DNA from: Gautieria morchelliformis
Lineage: Eukaryota; Basidiomycota; Agaricomycetes; Gomphales; Gomphaceae
Assembly: GCA_015179125.1 (NCBI GenBank)
Contig: WHVA01000376.1
Span: forward strand, 50,862-114,861
DNA length: 64,000 bases
Direction: 5' to 3'
The position numbers and the translations under genes are program-made. This document shows, in pieces, positions 33,671 through 44,858 of this stretch. The number at the start of each line of letters is the position of its first letter. The first letter of the stretch is position 1. Under the pieces are notes generated by a model. The model was given only the letters and a program-made list of their open reading frames with translations. It had not been told where the DNA came from and did not search any database.

Positions 33671-34224
33671 CTTCGAGAGTGGCCGAGATTTTTTCCGACC
33701 ATTATAAACATGAAATGACTTGCTCACTTCTCACTTTCTGCTAATGTTGTAGCTCACTAGAGGACTCCGTACACATTATCTCCTCGTAATGTCCAGACTG
33801 TTCACAAGGCTTAAAAGTATTCTTACTACTTGACGGCTGTGATCATTTTTATAGCTTTTTTGGAAGACCAGCGTTAGAAACACCATGAATCGGACAGGTC
33901 TACATGAGATATATGTAAAATGAGATTGGCTTGATGTTTCTACTTAATCCTGTAGCGGCGCTTCTGCGCCAGTCCCCGACTCCGTTACAGGGATCACATT
34001 AAATTTTTTTGGAAAGAAATAGTTCATATAAACCTTTTTATTCAAGTCTAAAAAAAGAATAAAAAGATATCTCTTATAATTCTTTTAAATGAGAGAGTAT
34101 ATGTTGGGTAATAATTATTAAGTCGATAGAAATTATTATCGGACTGTTAAATAAGCGCCAGAAGACATTAATTAAGGTGACTGTCACGTGACTGACGCGT
34201 GTGGTGGGGCTCCTCTCTGCCACC
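33671..34224. other. AT-rich boundary between host genes and the mobile-element nest
   Basis: No gene. A-T-rich with poly-A/T runs (34005-34080), probably the SIP5 3' end plus the left end of the Harbinger element, whose terminal repeat I cannot place. Just ahead of the transposase lies GTCACGTGAC (CACGTG at 34185-34190) followed by ACGCGT (34195-34200). Confidence 0.4.
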
Positions 34225-35455
34225 ATGCCACTCAACCGCTCCAAGAAACGGCTACTCATCACCACTCTGATTCCCTTCGCTATAACCTCCCCACAGTTGC
34301 CTGACATCCCATCCGATTCCGAGGATACTGCAAGCCACATGCACAGTCCCCTCATGCACACGGCAGGCGCACTTTGCAAGCCAAAGGAGAAGCCACGACC
34401 AAAGATCGGAGGCCATCGGATCACAGAGGAATATCTCCAGAGCCTCAGTGAGGCTGAGTGTATCTGGAGGTTCCGGTAAGCAACACCATGTGTCTGCCAT
34501 GTCATTATAACTAAAATATTGGACTTTGCACTAAAGGTTTACCCTAGATGAGCTGAGAAACCTCAGTCAGGTTATGGAACTGCCAGGTCCCCTCATAACA
34601 AAGTGCAGTTTCTGCTCCTTCCCCCTCGAATCTCTCAGCCTTCTGTGCGCACGGCTTTGCAGCCCAGAGGATTTATGGTCACTGGCCACCAAGTACGCAC
34701 GCCCCAGTCTGCGATCTCAGAGATCGTGAATGAGACGGCCTCTTTTATAAACACAAGATGGGGAGGGCTTCTGGCCTGGGATCATGCAGGGATCCTGAGC
34801 CAGAAAAATTTGAAGGTATATGCAGTGGCACTACATGATTTTGGGCTCCAACCAGCACAATCATCGGCTTCATCGATTGCACCATACAACGGACATGCAG
34901 GCCTGTGGATAATCAAGAGCTTGTTTACACAGGTTATAAAAAATTTCATGGCATGAAATTCCAGGAGATCGTCACACCTAACGGACTAATTGTCCACTTG
35001 GCCGGCCCATATCGTGCACCCCAAAATGACAGTGGTGTCCTGAGGGAGAGTGGACTTGTGGGTCTCATGGAGAGGTATGCGGTCCAGGAGCACTCACAGG
35101 AGGGGGATCCACCCGAGCGCCGATTTTATCAAGTGTATGGGGATTCAGCCTATGGAGTTAGCCCGTGGGTTTTAAGTCCCTATGCTCACGTTGGAGAACT
35201 CACAAATGATGAGCGAGCCTGGAACTTGGCCATGGGTGGGGTTTGCATCTCGGTGGAACACGGCTTCGGGCTGGTCACGCAGGACTGGCCATATCTACAG
35301 TGTTTCTGGAAACACAAAATCCTTGGCAACCCCTGCGGTCTTCTCTCCGGGTGGCCGTGCTACTGACAAATGCTCATGCATGTGTCATGCCGAATCAGAT
35401 TGCCCAGCGTTACTCCTGTCCACCGCCCTCATTGGAAGAGTATTTTCACGTGTAA
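34225..35455 (+). pseudogene. Harbinger-type DDE transposase, frameshifted
   Basis: From MPLNRSKKRLL at 34225, an intron (about 34476-34535) joins CIWRF to FTLDELRNLSQVM. Sequence then reads LLCARLCSPEDLWSLATKYARP, ISEIVNETASFI, IGFIDCTI (first Asp), RPVDNQELVYTGYKKFHGMKFQ, GPYRAPQNDSGVLRESGL, RFYQVYGDSAYGVSP (second Asp), ISVEHGFGLVTQDWP (Glu) and ends QRYSCPPPSLEEYFHV at 35455. That is the HARBI1/DDE_Tnp_4 pattern of basidiomycete elements, with all three acidic residues present. At least three frame changes remain: near 34708 (one C short in a run), near 34860 and near 35340. The gene is therefore inactive as written. Its upstream E-box and ACGCGT box are intact. Confidence 0.72.
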
Positions 35456-35970
35456 ATACTGGTATATGCAAGCTTTTTTTGGTGATTAAAGGATTTTTTC
35501 TATACTGTTTTACTTTGTAAACCAAGAAATGAATTTTTTGCAGCTATAACAACGAAAACATAGCTAATTAATTGCTAAGGAAGATAGTGTCAAGATTGGT
35601 TTTTAGGCGTTAATATCGTGTATTAGTGAACACAGCAAATGCCTGAATGACTTGTGCGAATAAGTATGCCGTTCGGCGAATAGGTGAACCAATAAATGTT
35701 CACAAGATAAGAGGGCTGCCTGAGCAGAGCTCGCCCTATCTACAGTCGTAGCGAAATAGCCCATGGCACTTGACGATGTAACGTGCAAGGTGTCACGGAA
35801 GGGTTGTCTAAGTAGCGACAATCCCTTCGCCGGTGAAGGTGCTCCTTCGGAGCCCTTCGCCGTCAGCACAGAAAATAGTTCAAAGGCTAAGGTAACGAAG
35901 ATGAAGTATGAGAACTCACCAGTGATGCCTAAGTCCTCTTCTGGTCAAAGATAGAAATCTCCAGGAGAAG

Positions 35971-36185
35971 TGTAAATAACCTATGTATCTACATGTACAA
36001 TAGTTATTACATAATCCCAGTGGGCCCCTTAGGGACCCACTGTATAGTTTATGCGTGGGAACCGGCCAGCGGTTCCCATCGCATCTTACTCTTACCTGTC
36101 ACTATGTAGCATTCAGAATACCACTCATTGGTCAAGTTCTGCAGTGCCCTTGTGATACAAGGTCCTAAGATCGACATCCTTTACA
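35971..36185 (+). repeat. 5' LTR of Gypsy-1
   Basis: 215 bases, TGTAAATAACC...CATCCTTTACA, with terminal inverted TGTAAA/TTTACA. It is preceded by AGAAG. The element reads rightwards from here. I could not identify a tRNA primer-binding site in the CCTTTTTGAACTATCC sequence that follows; the same sequence follows the LTR of Gypsy-2. Confidence 0.9.
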
Positions 36186-36323
36186 CCTTTTTGAACTATC
36201 CTGCGGTTGATCGCCACGCGACCAACCGATAGTGGATTCGAAGCAATCTTGAAAAAGATCGCTGCGTCGACGACTAAACATCGTTGAGACCCTCCAGTAG
36301 ACCCTCTACTGTCGGCTGCGAGC

Positions 36324-38495
36324 ATGATGATTCCATGCAGTCGAAGACGGACACGAGCGACGAGCTCGAGGTCCACGCCCCAGGCGCAGCCCAGCGACAC
36401 GACGGCTGACGCTACCCTGGACCAAGAGTCCAGGACGATAGAAGACGGAGAGATCGTAGATCTCACTGCCCTCGTCCCCCCAGTAGAGGACGAGGAAAAC
36501 CCCGACCACATCTCGTCGAGCATGGCCGAGGAAGAGACGATGCCAGGCAACGAGCCGGCGCCGCCCCCCCATTCCTCTCTGCCCAGAGACAAAGGAAAGG
36601 GCAGAGAAGTCTCGCCATCGTCAGACGGTAGAGCAACAACGTCGAGGCGGGCACAAAGCCACGACTCGAACTGATGCTCATGAAGTAGAGCGACGACGAT
36701 CGTCCATGAAGGGGAATGACAGCAAAAAGGACGAACCCCAGACAATGGTCAGGGCTCGGAATACTCGAGCTCCAGTCGCAAGAGCTCGAGGGCTCACGCC
36801 ATCGACCACGAGACGGCAGAGGCCCTGAACAAACAGGTGCAGGCTGTGCTGCACTGAAGCATGCTGACGCGCCACAAGCACGATCAGCTGGCATCGCAGC
36901 TTGACAACGCCACCGCCGCCCTAATAGAAATCGGCAAGGAACTCCACCAGGCGGAGGAGATCAGGCTGCAAGATGCAGCCACGCTGGAGGACGTCCAGAA
37001 AGCCCTCTGCCCACGTGGGGAACACGACACAACTCGTCCGAGCTCACGACAGTCCACAGCCAACGAATGCAGTCACGACGCGGAAGACCCGCGCCGAAAG
37101 GAGTGGGACAAGCAGTGAATGCCACCGCCAGCCGTCCCGGTCGAACAGGACGTAAGGTTCAGGAACGAACCTCAAGAGCAACCGGCTGCCCCAACGGACA
37201 GCCGTAAGACGATCCAACAGATCGTTAGGGAACAGGTCGCCTCAGAGCCTGACTCTGAAATGACGACCGAGAGCTTAGAGCTTGAAGTTGCACACTGGCA
37301 GCGTAAAGAAGCCGCAGCCGTGTGCCGCCACATGCGGGCACTCGAGCTACTAGCCAAGAACGCTGAAGAAACAGTGGCCCACAGCCACACTGCTCAGCTG
37401 CCCGATGAGCAGCTCATGCGAGCCATACAGGACGCACGGCAGGCACGCGCAGCCTACAACAGCAGGCTGCGGATCCGCAACATGGGACTGACTGGGGACC
37501 CCTGAACCGAGAGCACAAAATGCTCCCGATCCCGAGCCCGATCCAGGCCCGGGGCCCGTCAGGGCATACAACAGCCTGCCCCGCGCGGCGTCACAGCTGC
37601 GCGAGCGATCCATGGCCCCAACGGAAAGCCAGGGAATCCCTGACCAGGCCGATGTCGTACCAATGGAGCTGTACGACGAGATCACATGGATGATCCGCGT
37701 GGCGTTAGCAGACGCTGTGGACACAGACCCGGAGAAGTCTGTGCTAGCGAAAGCCGGCGTGAAATTGGCTCACCCTGAGCCATATGCCGGGGGATCTGAC
37801 CTCGAAGAGTTTGAAATCTTCGTGGCAGCCATCCTACGATGGCTGAAAATGAATTGCCTCCTAGGGCCAACCAGCATAGACATGCAGGTCGGCTACGTGG
37901 GCACTCGCCTCACCGGTGAAGCCCAGGAGTGGTTCCTTCGAAACGTAGAACACTTCGACCGCCAGGTCCACAGCTGGACGCTGGAAACTGTGATGCAAGG
38001 CCTTCAAAAAAGGTTCCTGCACACACTGACGTACCATCACACATCGAATAAATTCGATGCGGTCATGCAGGGCATGAAACTGTTCAGGAAATGCTGAACG
38101 AGCTCATGAAATACGCGGCACATATGATACAGCCGCCAGACGATTACACGTTCCGGAGACGGTTCGTGTCGGCACTGCGTGAAATGCTGCGCAACAAAGT
38201 CCTCAAAAAGGGCTATAATGCCGAGAGCAGCTCAATAGAGCAACTCTTCGAGATGGCCCAGATGATCGAGGAGGCATCCCGATACAACATGGGGATGCAC
38301 CGCGCAGAAATCGCAGCAGCAACGGCAAGCACTGCCTGGCTCACAGGGAGCAAGCCGTTGACACAAACGGGCCTGACCAGGCCCAGCCTGTTCCCAAGAA
38401 GCGGAACAGGACAACGGCTACTGCCCCCACGCCCAGCACAAGCTGGACACCTGCCTGAAGCTAAACAGCCTCAAGTGTCAGGGTCGTCCCCATGA
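36324..38495 (+). pseudogene. Gypsy-1 gag region, broken into several ORFs
   Basis: ORF pieces at 36324-36674, 36861-37118, 37119-37505, 37612-38097 and 38091-38495. The first is acidic with a KGKGREV stretch; the next two are helical (LASQLDNATAALIEIGKELHQAEEI). The fourth carries the retrotransposon gag core (DLEEFEIFVAAILRWLKMN, GEAQEWFLRNVEHFDRQVHSWTL, FLHTLTYHH). Aligned by eye with Gypsy-2, the breaks are short indels and point stops rather than programmed shifts. Gag would package element RNA in cytoplasmic particles. Confidence 0.75.
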
Positions 38496-38516
38496 CCTGC
38501 CCCACCAACGAAAGCG

Positions 38517-39377
38517 TTGGGCTGGCCTAACGATCGGCCCAGCAGCGGCCAAAGCAGCACCACGTGCTTCGAATGTGGCCAACCTGGCTACAAGAGGGCG
38601 GAATGCCCCCGGCTTAAGTCCAGTATCAGGACAGCGGCCGCGAGGCATGAAGAGGAGACCGAAGATCCAGAGACGGATCTCGGTCAAAATTCTCTCCATC
38701 AAATTGATGAAGAGGGGGAGGGTGATCCCCAACCCAACGACACTCCGGACAATGGAGACGCGCCCGCTGAAGAGTGGGACCCCAAGCCGTCCCAATACTA
38801 TGAATGGGATGAGGAGGTGGAAGACACCACCTACAGGTCCAGCACAATCAGATTCGCGCCGGAGGACGAAACCGCCACGAAAGTCATGGCGGCACGCACG
38901 TCGGTCATGCCAGACAAAGCGGCCGAGCCGGTGTATCACCACCGAAGCAAACACAGGATGCGGCCAACGCACCCGCGCAGTGAGAACCGTACCCTATCGG
39001 GGTACTGGGAAATAAACAGCGTAAAAGCCCACTGCCTGCTAGATAGCGGCAGCGAAGGGGTACTGCTATCCCCCGAATTCACGTGAGCTACAGGGATGAA
39101 GACATTCTCCCTGGAGCAGCCAATTGGGCTGCAGCTAGCCTGCATAGGCAGCCCTTCCACGATCAACTATGGAATGAACACGACCATCAAATTTGGTCGT
39201 GAGACATACGACGAATATTACAACGCTATCTTAGGGACACCGTTCCTAAGGAGATTCGGCATAACCCTGGACTTCTCGAGCCCAGGGACGATCCGCAAGG
39301 GGAACGAAGTGATCCCCACGGGCAAGGTCTCATTCGACGATGACGGATCGACGAACGAGGACAAGGGGCCATGGTGA
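38517..39377 (+). pseudogene. Gypsy-1 zinc knuckle and aspartic protease
   Basis: The knuckle reads CFECGQPGYKRAEC: the His of CCHC is Tyr here, while Gypsy-2 keeps His. An acidic linker follows, then AHCLLDSGSEGVLLSPEF, the protease active site (DSG), interrupted by a TGA at about 39085 where Gypsy-2 has an Arg codon. The protease half continues TINYGMNTTIKFG...ILGTPFLRRFGITLDFSS. A short stretch present in Gypsy-2 (around FDVANIEYYDV) is missing. Confidence 0.75.
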
Positions 39378-39652
39378 GCAGGATCACCCGGGCACCGAAG
39401 CCTAACCTGGCTCATTGAAGCCAGGAGGACGAGTCGTCCCACGAGTCGTCCTCGAACTCACCCTACAACCGTAGGGAGAGGCGCTCTCACCTAACGGTGA
39501 AAGCGATGGGGAAGAGGAAAGTGGTTCTGCGCACCGCAGGACCTAATAGACGCCCACAGCGCCTAATGGCTTCTAAGCCAACCACCACCATCATCCTCAC
39601 GGATGATGACCTTCCTCACCTCCGCGAGGAATGGATGGAATGAATCACTGAC

Positions 39653-41034
39653 TTGGTCAGTGGAATTCCATTAGAACTCCCGCCACTACGGGAGATCAAC
39701 CATGAGATCAACCTCATCGATACCAACAAGCACATGCGGTATCGACTACCGAAATGCCCTGAACACTTCCGAGAGGAACTGTCGGCTAAGATAGAACGAT
39801 ACACCACTGCAAAGTGGTGGATTCCGGCAGTCGTGCAGCAGGCCGTGCCCATGCTGTGTGTGCCGAAGAAGAACGGTACATTGCGAACCGTCTTCGATCT
39901 GCGCCAGCAGAACAAGAACACGGTGAAGGACGTCACGCCCTTCCTGGATCAGGATATCATCCGCAGCGACATGGCTCACTGTCGGTATCGAACAAAACTC
40001 GATATGTCAGAAGCATACGAGCAGATCCGGATCATGTAGCAAAGACTGCCTTTGCCACAATCCTTGGCACCTTCAGGAGCCAGGTGATACAGATGGGGGA
40101 CTGTAACACCCCATCAACATTCCAACGGCTGATGACAGCCATTTTCCACGACTGCATAGGTCGCTTCGTCCATGTATACATGGATGACATCTTCATATTC
40201 TCGCTCTCAATACAAGAGCATGAAGAGCACCTCTACATCGTCTTTGACAGACTGAGGAAGAATCACCTTTTCCTGAGCAAGAAAAAGGTGGACCTCTATT
40301 CCATCCGAATGGAGTGTCTCAGCCATATCATCGATGGCCGAGGGGTACATGCTGACGAGGACAAGATGCAACGCATCCGCGAGTGGCGTAGGCCACGGAC
40401 GTTCAATGACGTCCAGTGTTTCTTCAGGCTGGTACAGTATCTGGCACACTACATGCCAGATGTTAGCGCATATACCACCCCACTATCAGGCTGTGCGCGT
40501 AATAACCATCCATTCGAATGGACTCCACTACTAGACAAATGCTGGCAAAGCATTAAGGCGTTGGCCTGTAAGGCCCCGATCCTGCGTCCAGTAGACGCAA
40601 GGCACCCAGAGCCGATCTGGGTGATCACCGACGGGTCAAAAGCCGGTGTCGGTGCGGTCTACGGCCAAGGTCCTGACTGGAAAACCTGTCGACCTGCCGG
40701 CTTCTTGTCAAAGAAGTTCAGTGTTGCTCAGCAACACTACTGGACTCATGAGCACGAGACGATCGCGGTGCTCGAGGCTCTCATGAAATGGGAGGACAAA
40801 CTGCTGGGGCGAAGGTTCACCCTTGTCACAGACCACAAAGGGCTCGAGTACTTCGAGACCCAGAAGAGCCTATCTGACCGCCAGGTCAGATGGTGGGAGT
40901 TTCTCTCCCGGTTCAATTTCAACACCGTTCATGTTGACGGTGTAGAGAACAAGGTAGCGGACTGCCTGTCGCGCTACTACGAGATTCTGAGAATGACACG
41001 AGTGATGACAATCACCCGGACCACGTCTTCATGA
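39653..41034 (+). pseudogene. Gypsy-1 reverse transcriptase and RNase H
   Basis: RT begins PLELPPLREINHEINL and shows VPKKNGTLRTVFDLRQQNKNT, RYRTKLDMSEAYEQIRI, a stop/frame change near 40040, then FATILGTFRSQVIQMGDCNTPSTFQ and VYMDDIFIFS, the YxDD catalytic motif. RNase H follows with WVITDGSKAGVGAVYGQG, FSVAQQHYWTHEHETIAVLEAL and FTLVTDHKGLEYF. A stop just upstream (39642-39644) separates protease from RT where Gypsy-2 is open. Confidence 0.85.
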
Positions 41035-42242
41035 ACGCAGATGCACGTTTAGACCCGGACGGTGAGTTATTGCCCACCGACCGGTATATCGAGCTGCGAA
41101 CAGTGGCGACAAGACACTCTAAATGCCTCGCCAAGAAGACAGAGGCGAGAGTAACGGAATCTGCCGCATTAAACGAGGGCTCACCAGAGCCCGCGAACGT
41201 CGCCGCGTCACACGACGACGACGACGATGACATCAGAGTCATTGCCGCAGGAAATGATGGTGCGCCCCTGCGCCGGGTTGTTGAGAAAGGCGTAGACCTG
41301 TCTAAGGTCCTACGAGACGCGTACCACAGGGACGCCATGTTCACAAAGATCATGGCGCACCCAGACGCGCACCCGAGATTCAGGATCCGGGACGGGCTGA
41401 TCTGGACTAAGAACCAGCTCAAAAGAGACGTCATTGCCGTCCCCCGCTCTGTTCTTCAAGGGGGAAGGAAGCTGATCGAAATCATCATCGATCGGGCACA
41501 TCAGATAGTCGGCCACTACGGCCATCTGAAGACTTCGAACTACGTTCGAAGATCATATTGGTGGCCGGGCATGAGCCCAGACATAGAAGCGTTCTGCACA
41601 TCGTGCGTGAGGTGTCAGATGACGAAAACCAGACCACAACGTCCCAAAGGCCTACTACACAGCCTACCCATTCCAGATAGGCCGTGGCAGTCGATTGGCA
41701 TCAACTTCATGGGGCCCCTGCCCAAATCCAACGACTGTGACTACCTGATGGTAGTCATCAACCGACTAACGTCGCTCGTACACCTCGTACCAACCACGAC
41801 GAGCGTCTCAGCCAAGGGAGTAGCCTGGCTGTTTCTGAAGGAGGTCGTTCGACTCCACGGAGTTCCCGACTCCATCGTCTCGGACAGAGACTCGAAGTTC
41901 ACGTCGATCTTCTGGCGTGAACTACAGCGACTCATGGGGACTAAGCTCCTCATGTCAACTGCCTTCCATCCCCAAATGGATGGAGCCACCGAGGGGGCAA
42001 ACCGCTCGATCGGCCAGATATTGCGTGCGGTCGTCATAGATGATCAGAAGGATTGGGCATTGAAATGCCCAATGGTTGAGGTCGCCCTCAACAGCAACGT
42101 CAGCGCGACCACAGGGTTCGCACCTTTCGAGCTGAACCACGGCTATATGCCGCGGATAGACCCCCCCATAGCCGTGGACACCCCGTTCAAGAGGGTAGCC
42201 CGGTTCGCACATCAGGCAAAATGGAACCTGATGGCGGCACAC
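41031..42242 (+). pseudogene. Gypsy-1 integrase, first catalytic Asp replaced by Asn
   Basis: An H2C2 zinc region (AHQIVGHYGHLKTSNYVRRSYWWPGM...CTSCVRCQ) precedes the DDE core. The core reads GINFMGPL where Gypsy-2 and the family have GIDFMGPL; the second Asp is in IVSDRDSKF and the Glu in DGATEGANR. The reading frame is otherwise open to NLMAAH at 42242, where the minisatellite begins. The D-to-N change is a G-to-A transition and should abolish strand transfer. Confidence 0.85.
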
Positions 42243-42751
42243 TTAGAATTTAGTGACTTGACCAGTGTTGAGTTGTATTGGCATTACAATTTAGTGACTT
42301 GACTAGTGTTTACACTTGTATTGGCATTAGGATCTAGTGACTTGACCAGTGTTGACTTGTATTGGCATTAGAATTTAATGACTTGACCAGTGTTGACTTG
42401 TATTGGCATTTAGACATTAGTGACTTGACCAGTGTTGACTAGTAATTGACTTGTATTGGCATTAGAATCTAGTGACTTGACTAGTGTTGACTTGTATTGG
42501 CATTAGGATTTAGTGACTTGACCAGTGTTGACTTGTATTGGCATTACAATTTAGTGACTTGACTAGTGTTGACTAGTAATTGACTTGTATTGGCATTAGG
42601 ATTTAGTGACTGCCAGTGTTGACTTGTATTGGCATTAGACATTAGTGACTTGACCAGTGTTGACTTGTATTGGCATTAGAATTTAGTGACTTGACCAGTG
42701 TTGACTTGTATTGGCATTACAATTTAGTGACTTGACTAGTGTTGACTAGTA
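42243..42751 (+). repeat. minisatellite, about 12 units of roughly 41 bases, inside Gypsy-1
   Basis: Units follow TTAGTGACTTGACCAGTGTTGACTTGTATTGGCATTAGAAT with variants (ACCAG or ACTAG; CATTAGAA, CATTACAA, CATTAGAC, CATTAGGA). TTGTATTGGCATT occurs eleven times. Some units carry an extra GACTAGTAATT, and the TACAATTTAGTG...GACTAGTAA type recurs every few units, hinting at a higher-order repeat. The array sits exactly between integrase (NLMAAH) and the chromodomain lead-in (NDDEEWLVDE), replacing about 345 bases that Gypsy-2 has there. Confidence 0.93.
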
Positions 42752-42952
42752 AATGACGATGAGGAGTGGCTCGTCGACGAGATTATCGCACATCAATGGA
42801 TAAACTCGACGGACCTGGAGTTCCAGGTCCGTTGGACCCTAGGCGACGTGACATGGGAACCCATGTCGTCCTGCAAGGACCTTGAAGCCCTAGATAGCTA
42901 TCTAGAGCTTCGGGGGGTGAGCAAGCCACGTGACCTCCCCAGACGCTGCTAG
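42752..42952 (+). pseudogene. Gypsy-1 chromodomain
   Basis: Frame NDDEEWLVDEIIAHQW, then LEFQVRWTLGDVTWEPMSSCKDLEALDSYLELRGV, stop TAG at 42950-42952. The E-W-L-V-[DE]-x-I-x-x-H, [LF]QVRW and TWEP spacing is that of chromodomains, which steer chromovirus integration to marked chromatin. It is cut from the integrase by the minisatellite. Confidence 0.75.
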
Positions 42953-43129
42953 ACGTGTCTGTCACGTGCAGACCACGTGACGCGCCGGCCACGGCGCGGT
43001 TAAATTTTCACCTCGGATCTTTCCGAGGGCGCATCGCTTCTTGAAGCAAACCACCATCATCTACCCACGAAGATGATGCCCCCCAAAGATGGGATGGACG
43101 TTGATCCATCAACGTCCACAACGTGAGCA

Positions 43130-43558
43130 ATGGCCCTGAGACAGGGGGCCACAGATATTCTCCATGCTCCAGTAGACCAGGAGCACTGGATGATCGTGGG
43201 ATGGGAGGACGCCCTCGCCATCGTCCACCCGGACGATTGCGCAACGTGCGCGGACTACGCCGTGCACTTAAGGGCCGCGACAGGCACCCACAAGGTCAAA
43301 TTGCGGGACGAAGACATTGGCGACGCCGTCGATGCAGCCTGGGGATGGCTCCCAAGGGGCATCACGCGTGACGCGCGAGAAGAGCTCCTCCAGGACATCC
43401 ACAACCTCAAAAAAGAGGTCAAGGAGTTGGAACGTGCGGTCGAAGACCGCAACGACACACTCGAAACTGAGCGCGCCAAGATCAAGGAACTGGAGCAGCA
43501 GCTGAGCGCAGCCCAGCTCCAGGTTACCCTGGCCCACATTGCCTCAAAAAGGCCGTGA
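43130..43558 (+). CDS. Gypsy-1 extra 3' ORF A, coiled-coil protein
   Basis: An intact 142-residue ORF downstream of the chromodomain stop, in the same direction as pol. The first half is globular-looking (EHWMIVGWEDALAIVHPDDCATCADYAVHL, a CATC pair). The second half is a long charged coil (ELLQDIHNLKKEVKELERAVEDRNDTLETERAKIKELEQQLSAAQ, start at ELL). I recognise no family. There is no signal peptide or membrane segment, so it is not envelope-like. It could be a captured host gene or an element accessory gene. Confidence 0.55.
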   Translation: MALRQGATDILHAPVDQEHWMIVGWEDALAIVHPDDCATCADYAVHLRAATGTHKVKLRDEDIGDAVDAAWGWLPRGITRDAREELLQDIHNLKKEVKELERAVEDRNDTLETERAKIKELEQQLSAAQLQVTLAHIASKRP

Positions 43559-43579
43559 CATGACCCGGCCACGGACCCA

Positions 43580-44760
43580 GTGGCCGGGCCATCATCACTT
43601 TGCGCGACGGCGCCTTTGCTGGCGCGCGCAACATCGGGGCTAGCGTCCCGATTGTTGGCGCCGACCCCGATGACGACAACGACGGAAGGGCATAGCGCGC
43701 CTTCCGACTCTGTGTATGGCGTCCCAGAAGGATGGGAGTCAGACTCGTCCGTCTGGAAGACGTACGACCCGGAAAGGGCACAGCGGCTGGCAGAGCAGCC
43801 ACAGAAAAAGCGCAAGAAATTGCGCGGCACCCCCAACACCGTCAATGGGCTAGCCATTGCGAGGGAAAGCACGATTAGCGCTTACCTAGCGGCATCATCG
43901 TCGCACACTGTCAATGACCCCGCCCTTCAACGGCGGATAGCACAGGTCAAGGCCCAGTACATCGGGCCTGGCGTGGCCCTGCCTCCACCAGCAGGGACAG
44001 TTCACCCTCCCTACCCGGGGGAGGGGACGCTCATCCCACTCGGAGATCCACCGATCTCCGAGACGGGCCTCCTACCACGGCCGGTAGGGAAGGCCCAACA
44101 GCGTCATACTCAATGGTACAATGTCTGCCCGCTCAATGACCCACGCTTCGTCGAACTCCTAGCGTGGGCAAAAGAAACGCCACAGCTCGTGCGCGTACGC
44201 ACGAGATGATCGGCGTATTTAAATGCATCGAACGCGAACAACGCGCTCGCAATCCCAAAAGGGATTGTCTCATGATAGCGGGCGGTACCCCGCACGATAT
44301 CGCGGCCATCCTAAAGGGTTGGATACACAACCGTGAAGGAATCCCATCAGCCATCCGTGACAACGCGGATGGCACCTTCAACCTAGACGACATGGATGTC
44401 TGGATGTGGTTGAAGGCCCTTGCACCCCGGGTCAAAGGGGTTGCATCACCTCTCAAGGTGAGGCTACTCGACCTATTCGGCTCGACAGACCAATGGTCGA
44501 GCCTCGTCGACACCAGGGAAGTGCTGACGCCTCAGAGCACCACCCTGTGGCTCTCCATCACGGGCCCATTCCCTGTGGGGGGCCGAGCCGGCCCCGACAT
44601 CCCCCTCGCCGAGATAGCGAGATGGTTGGCCACTACACAGGGGTCACTCGCGAGCGAGTGGCAAGCATTGAACACTATGTTCAACGCAGCATCACCGGCG
44701 CGGCATTCAGTGCTGCCACCTGCGAGGGCCAACAAAAGGTCCTTGAGACCAGCCATGTGA
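43580..44760 (+). pseudogene. Gypsy-1 extra 3' ORF B/C, unknown protein with one frameshift
   Basis: Two overlapping frames, 43580-44209 and 44164-44760, read as one product of about 380 residues with a frame change around 44190-44210. The first part has EGWESDSSVWKTYDPERAQRLAEQPQKKRKK (nuclear-type basic run) and RIAQVKAQYIGPGVALPPPAGTVHPPYPGEG. The second has EREQRARNPKRDCLMIAGGTPHDIAAILKGW and FNLDDMDVWMWLKALAP. It resembles no retroelement domain that I know. Base composition and CpG content match the rest of Gypsy-1, so it travelled with the element. Confidence 0.5.
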
Positions 44761-44858
44761 GGGCCGCGGTGCCATGACCCCTCACTCACGCTCAGCTCGA
44801 CCAAGAGCTGGCGCGCTTCCGGCCCCCTCCTCAGACTGAGGACCCGGCCGTTGAGGCC

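Noticed and set aside
32755-33711. 318-residue minus-strand ORF opposite SIP5
   Set aside because: It mirrors the Pro/Ser-rich tail of SIP5; composition explains its openness.
36186-36260. tRNA primer-binding site after the Gypsy-1 LTR (for example TGGATTCGAAGC)
   Set aside because: It is about 50 bases from the LTR and does not match a tRNA 3' end with CCA; left unassigned.
42243-42751. Array of repeats as a CRISPR-like locus
   Set aside because: Units are head-to-tail with no unique spacers, and the host is a eukaryote; it is a minisatellite.
43255-43872. 205-residue minus-strand ORF in Gypsy-1
   Set aside because: It overlaps the plus-strand extra ORFs A and B, which agree with the element's direction; no motif supports the antisense frame.
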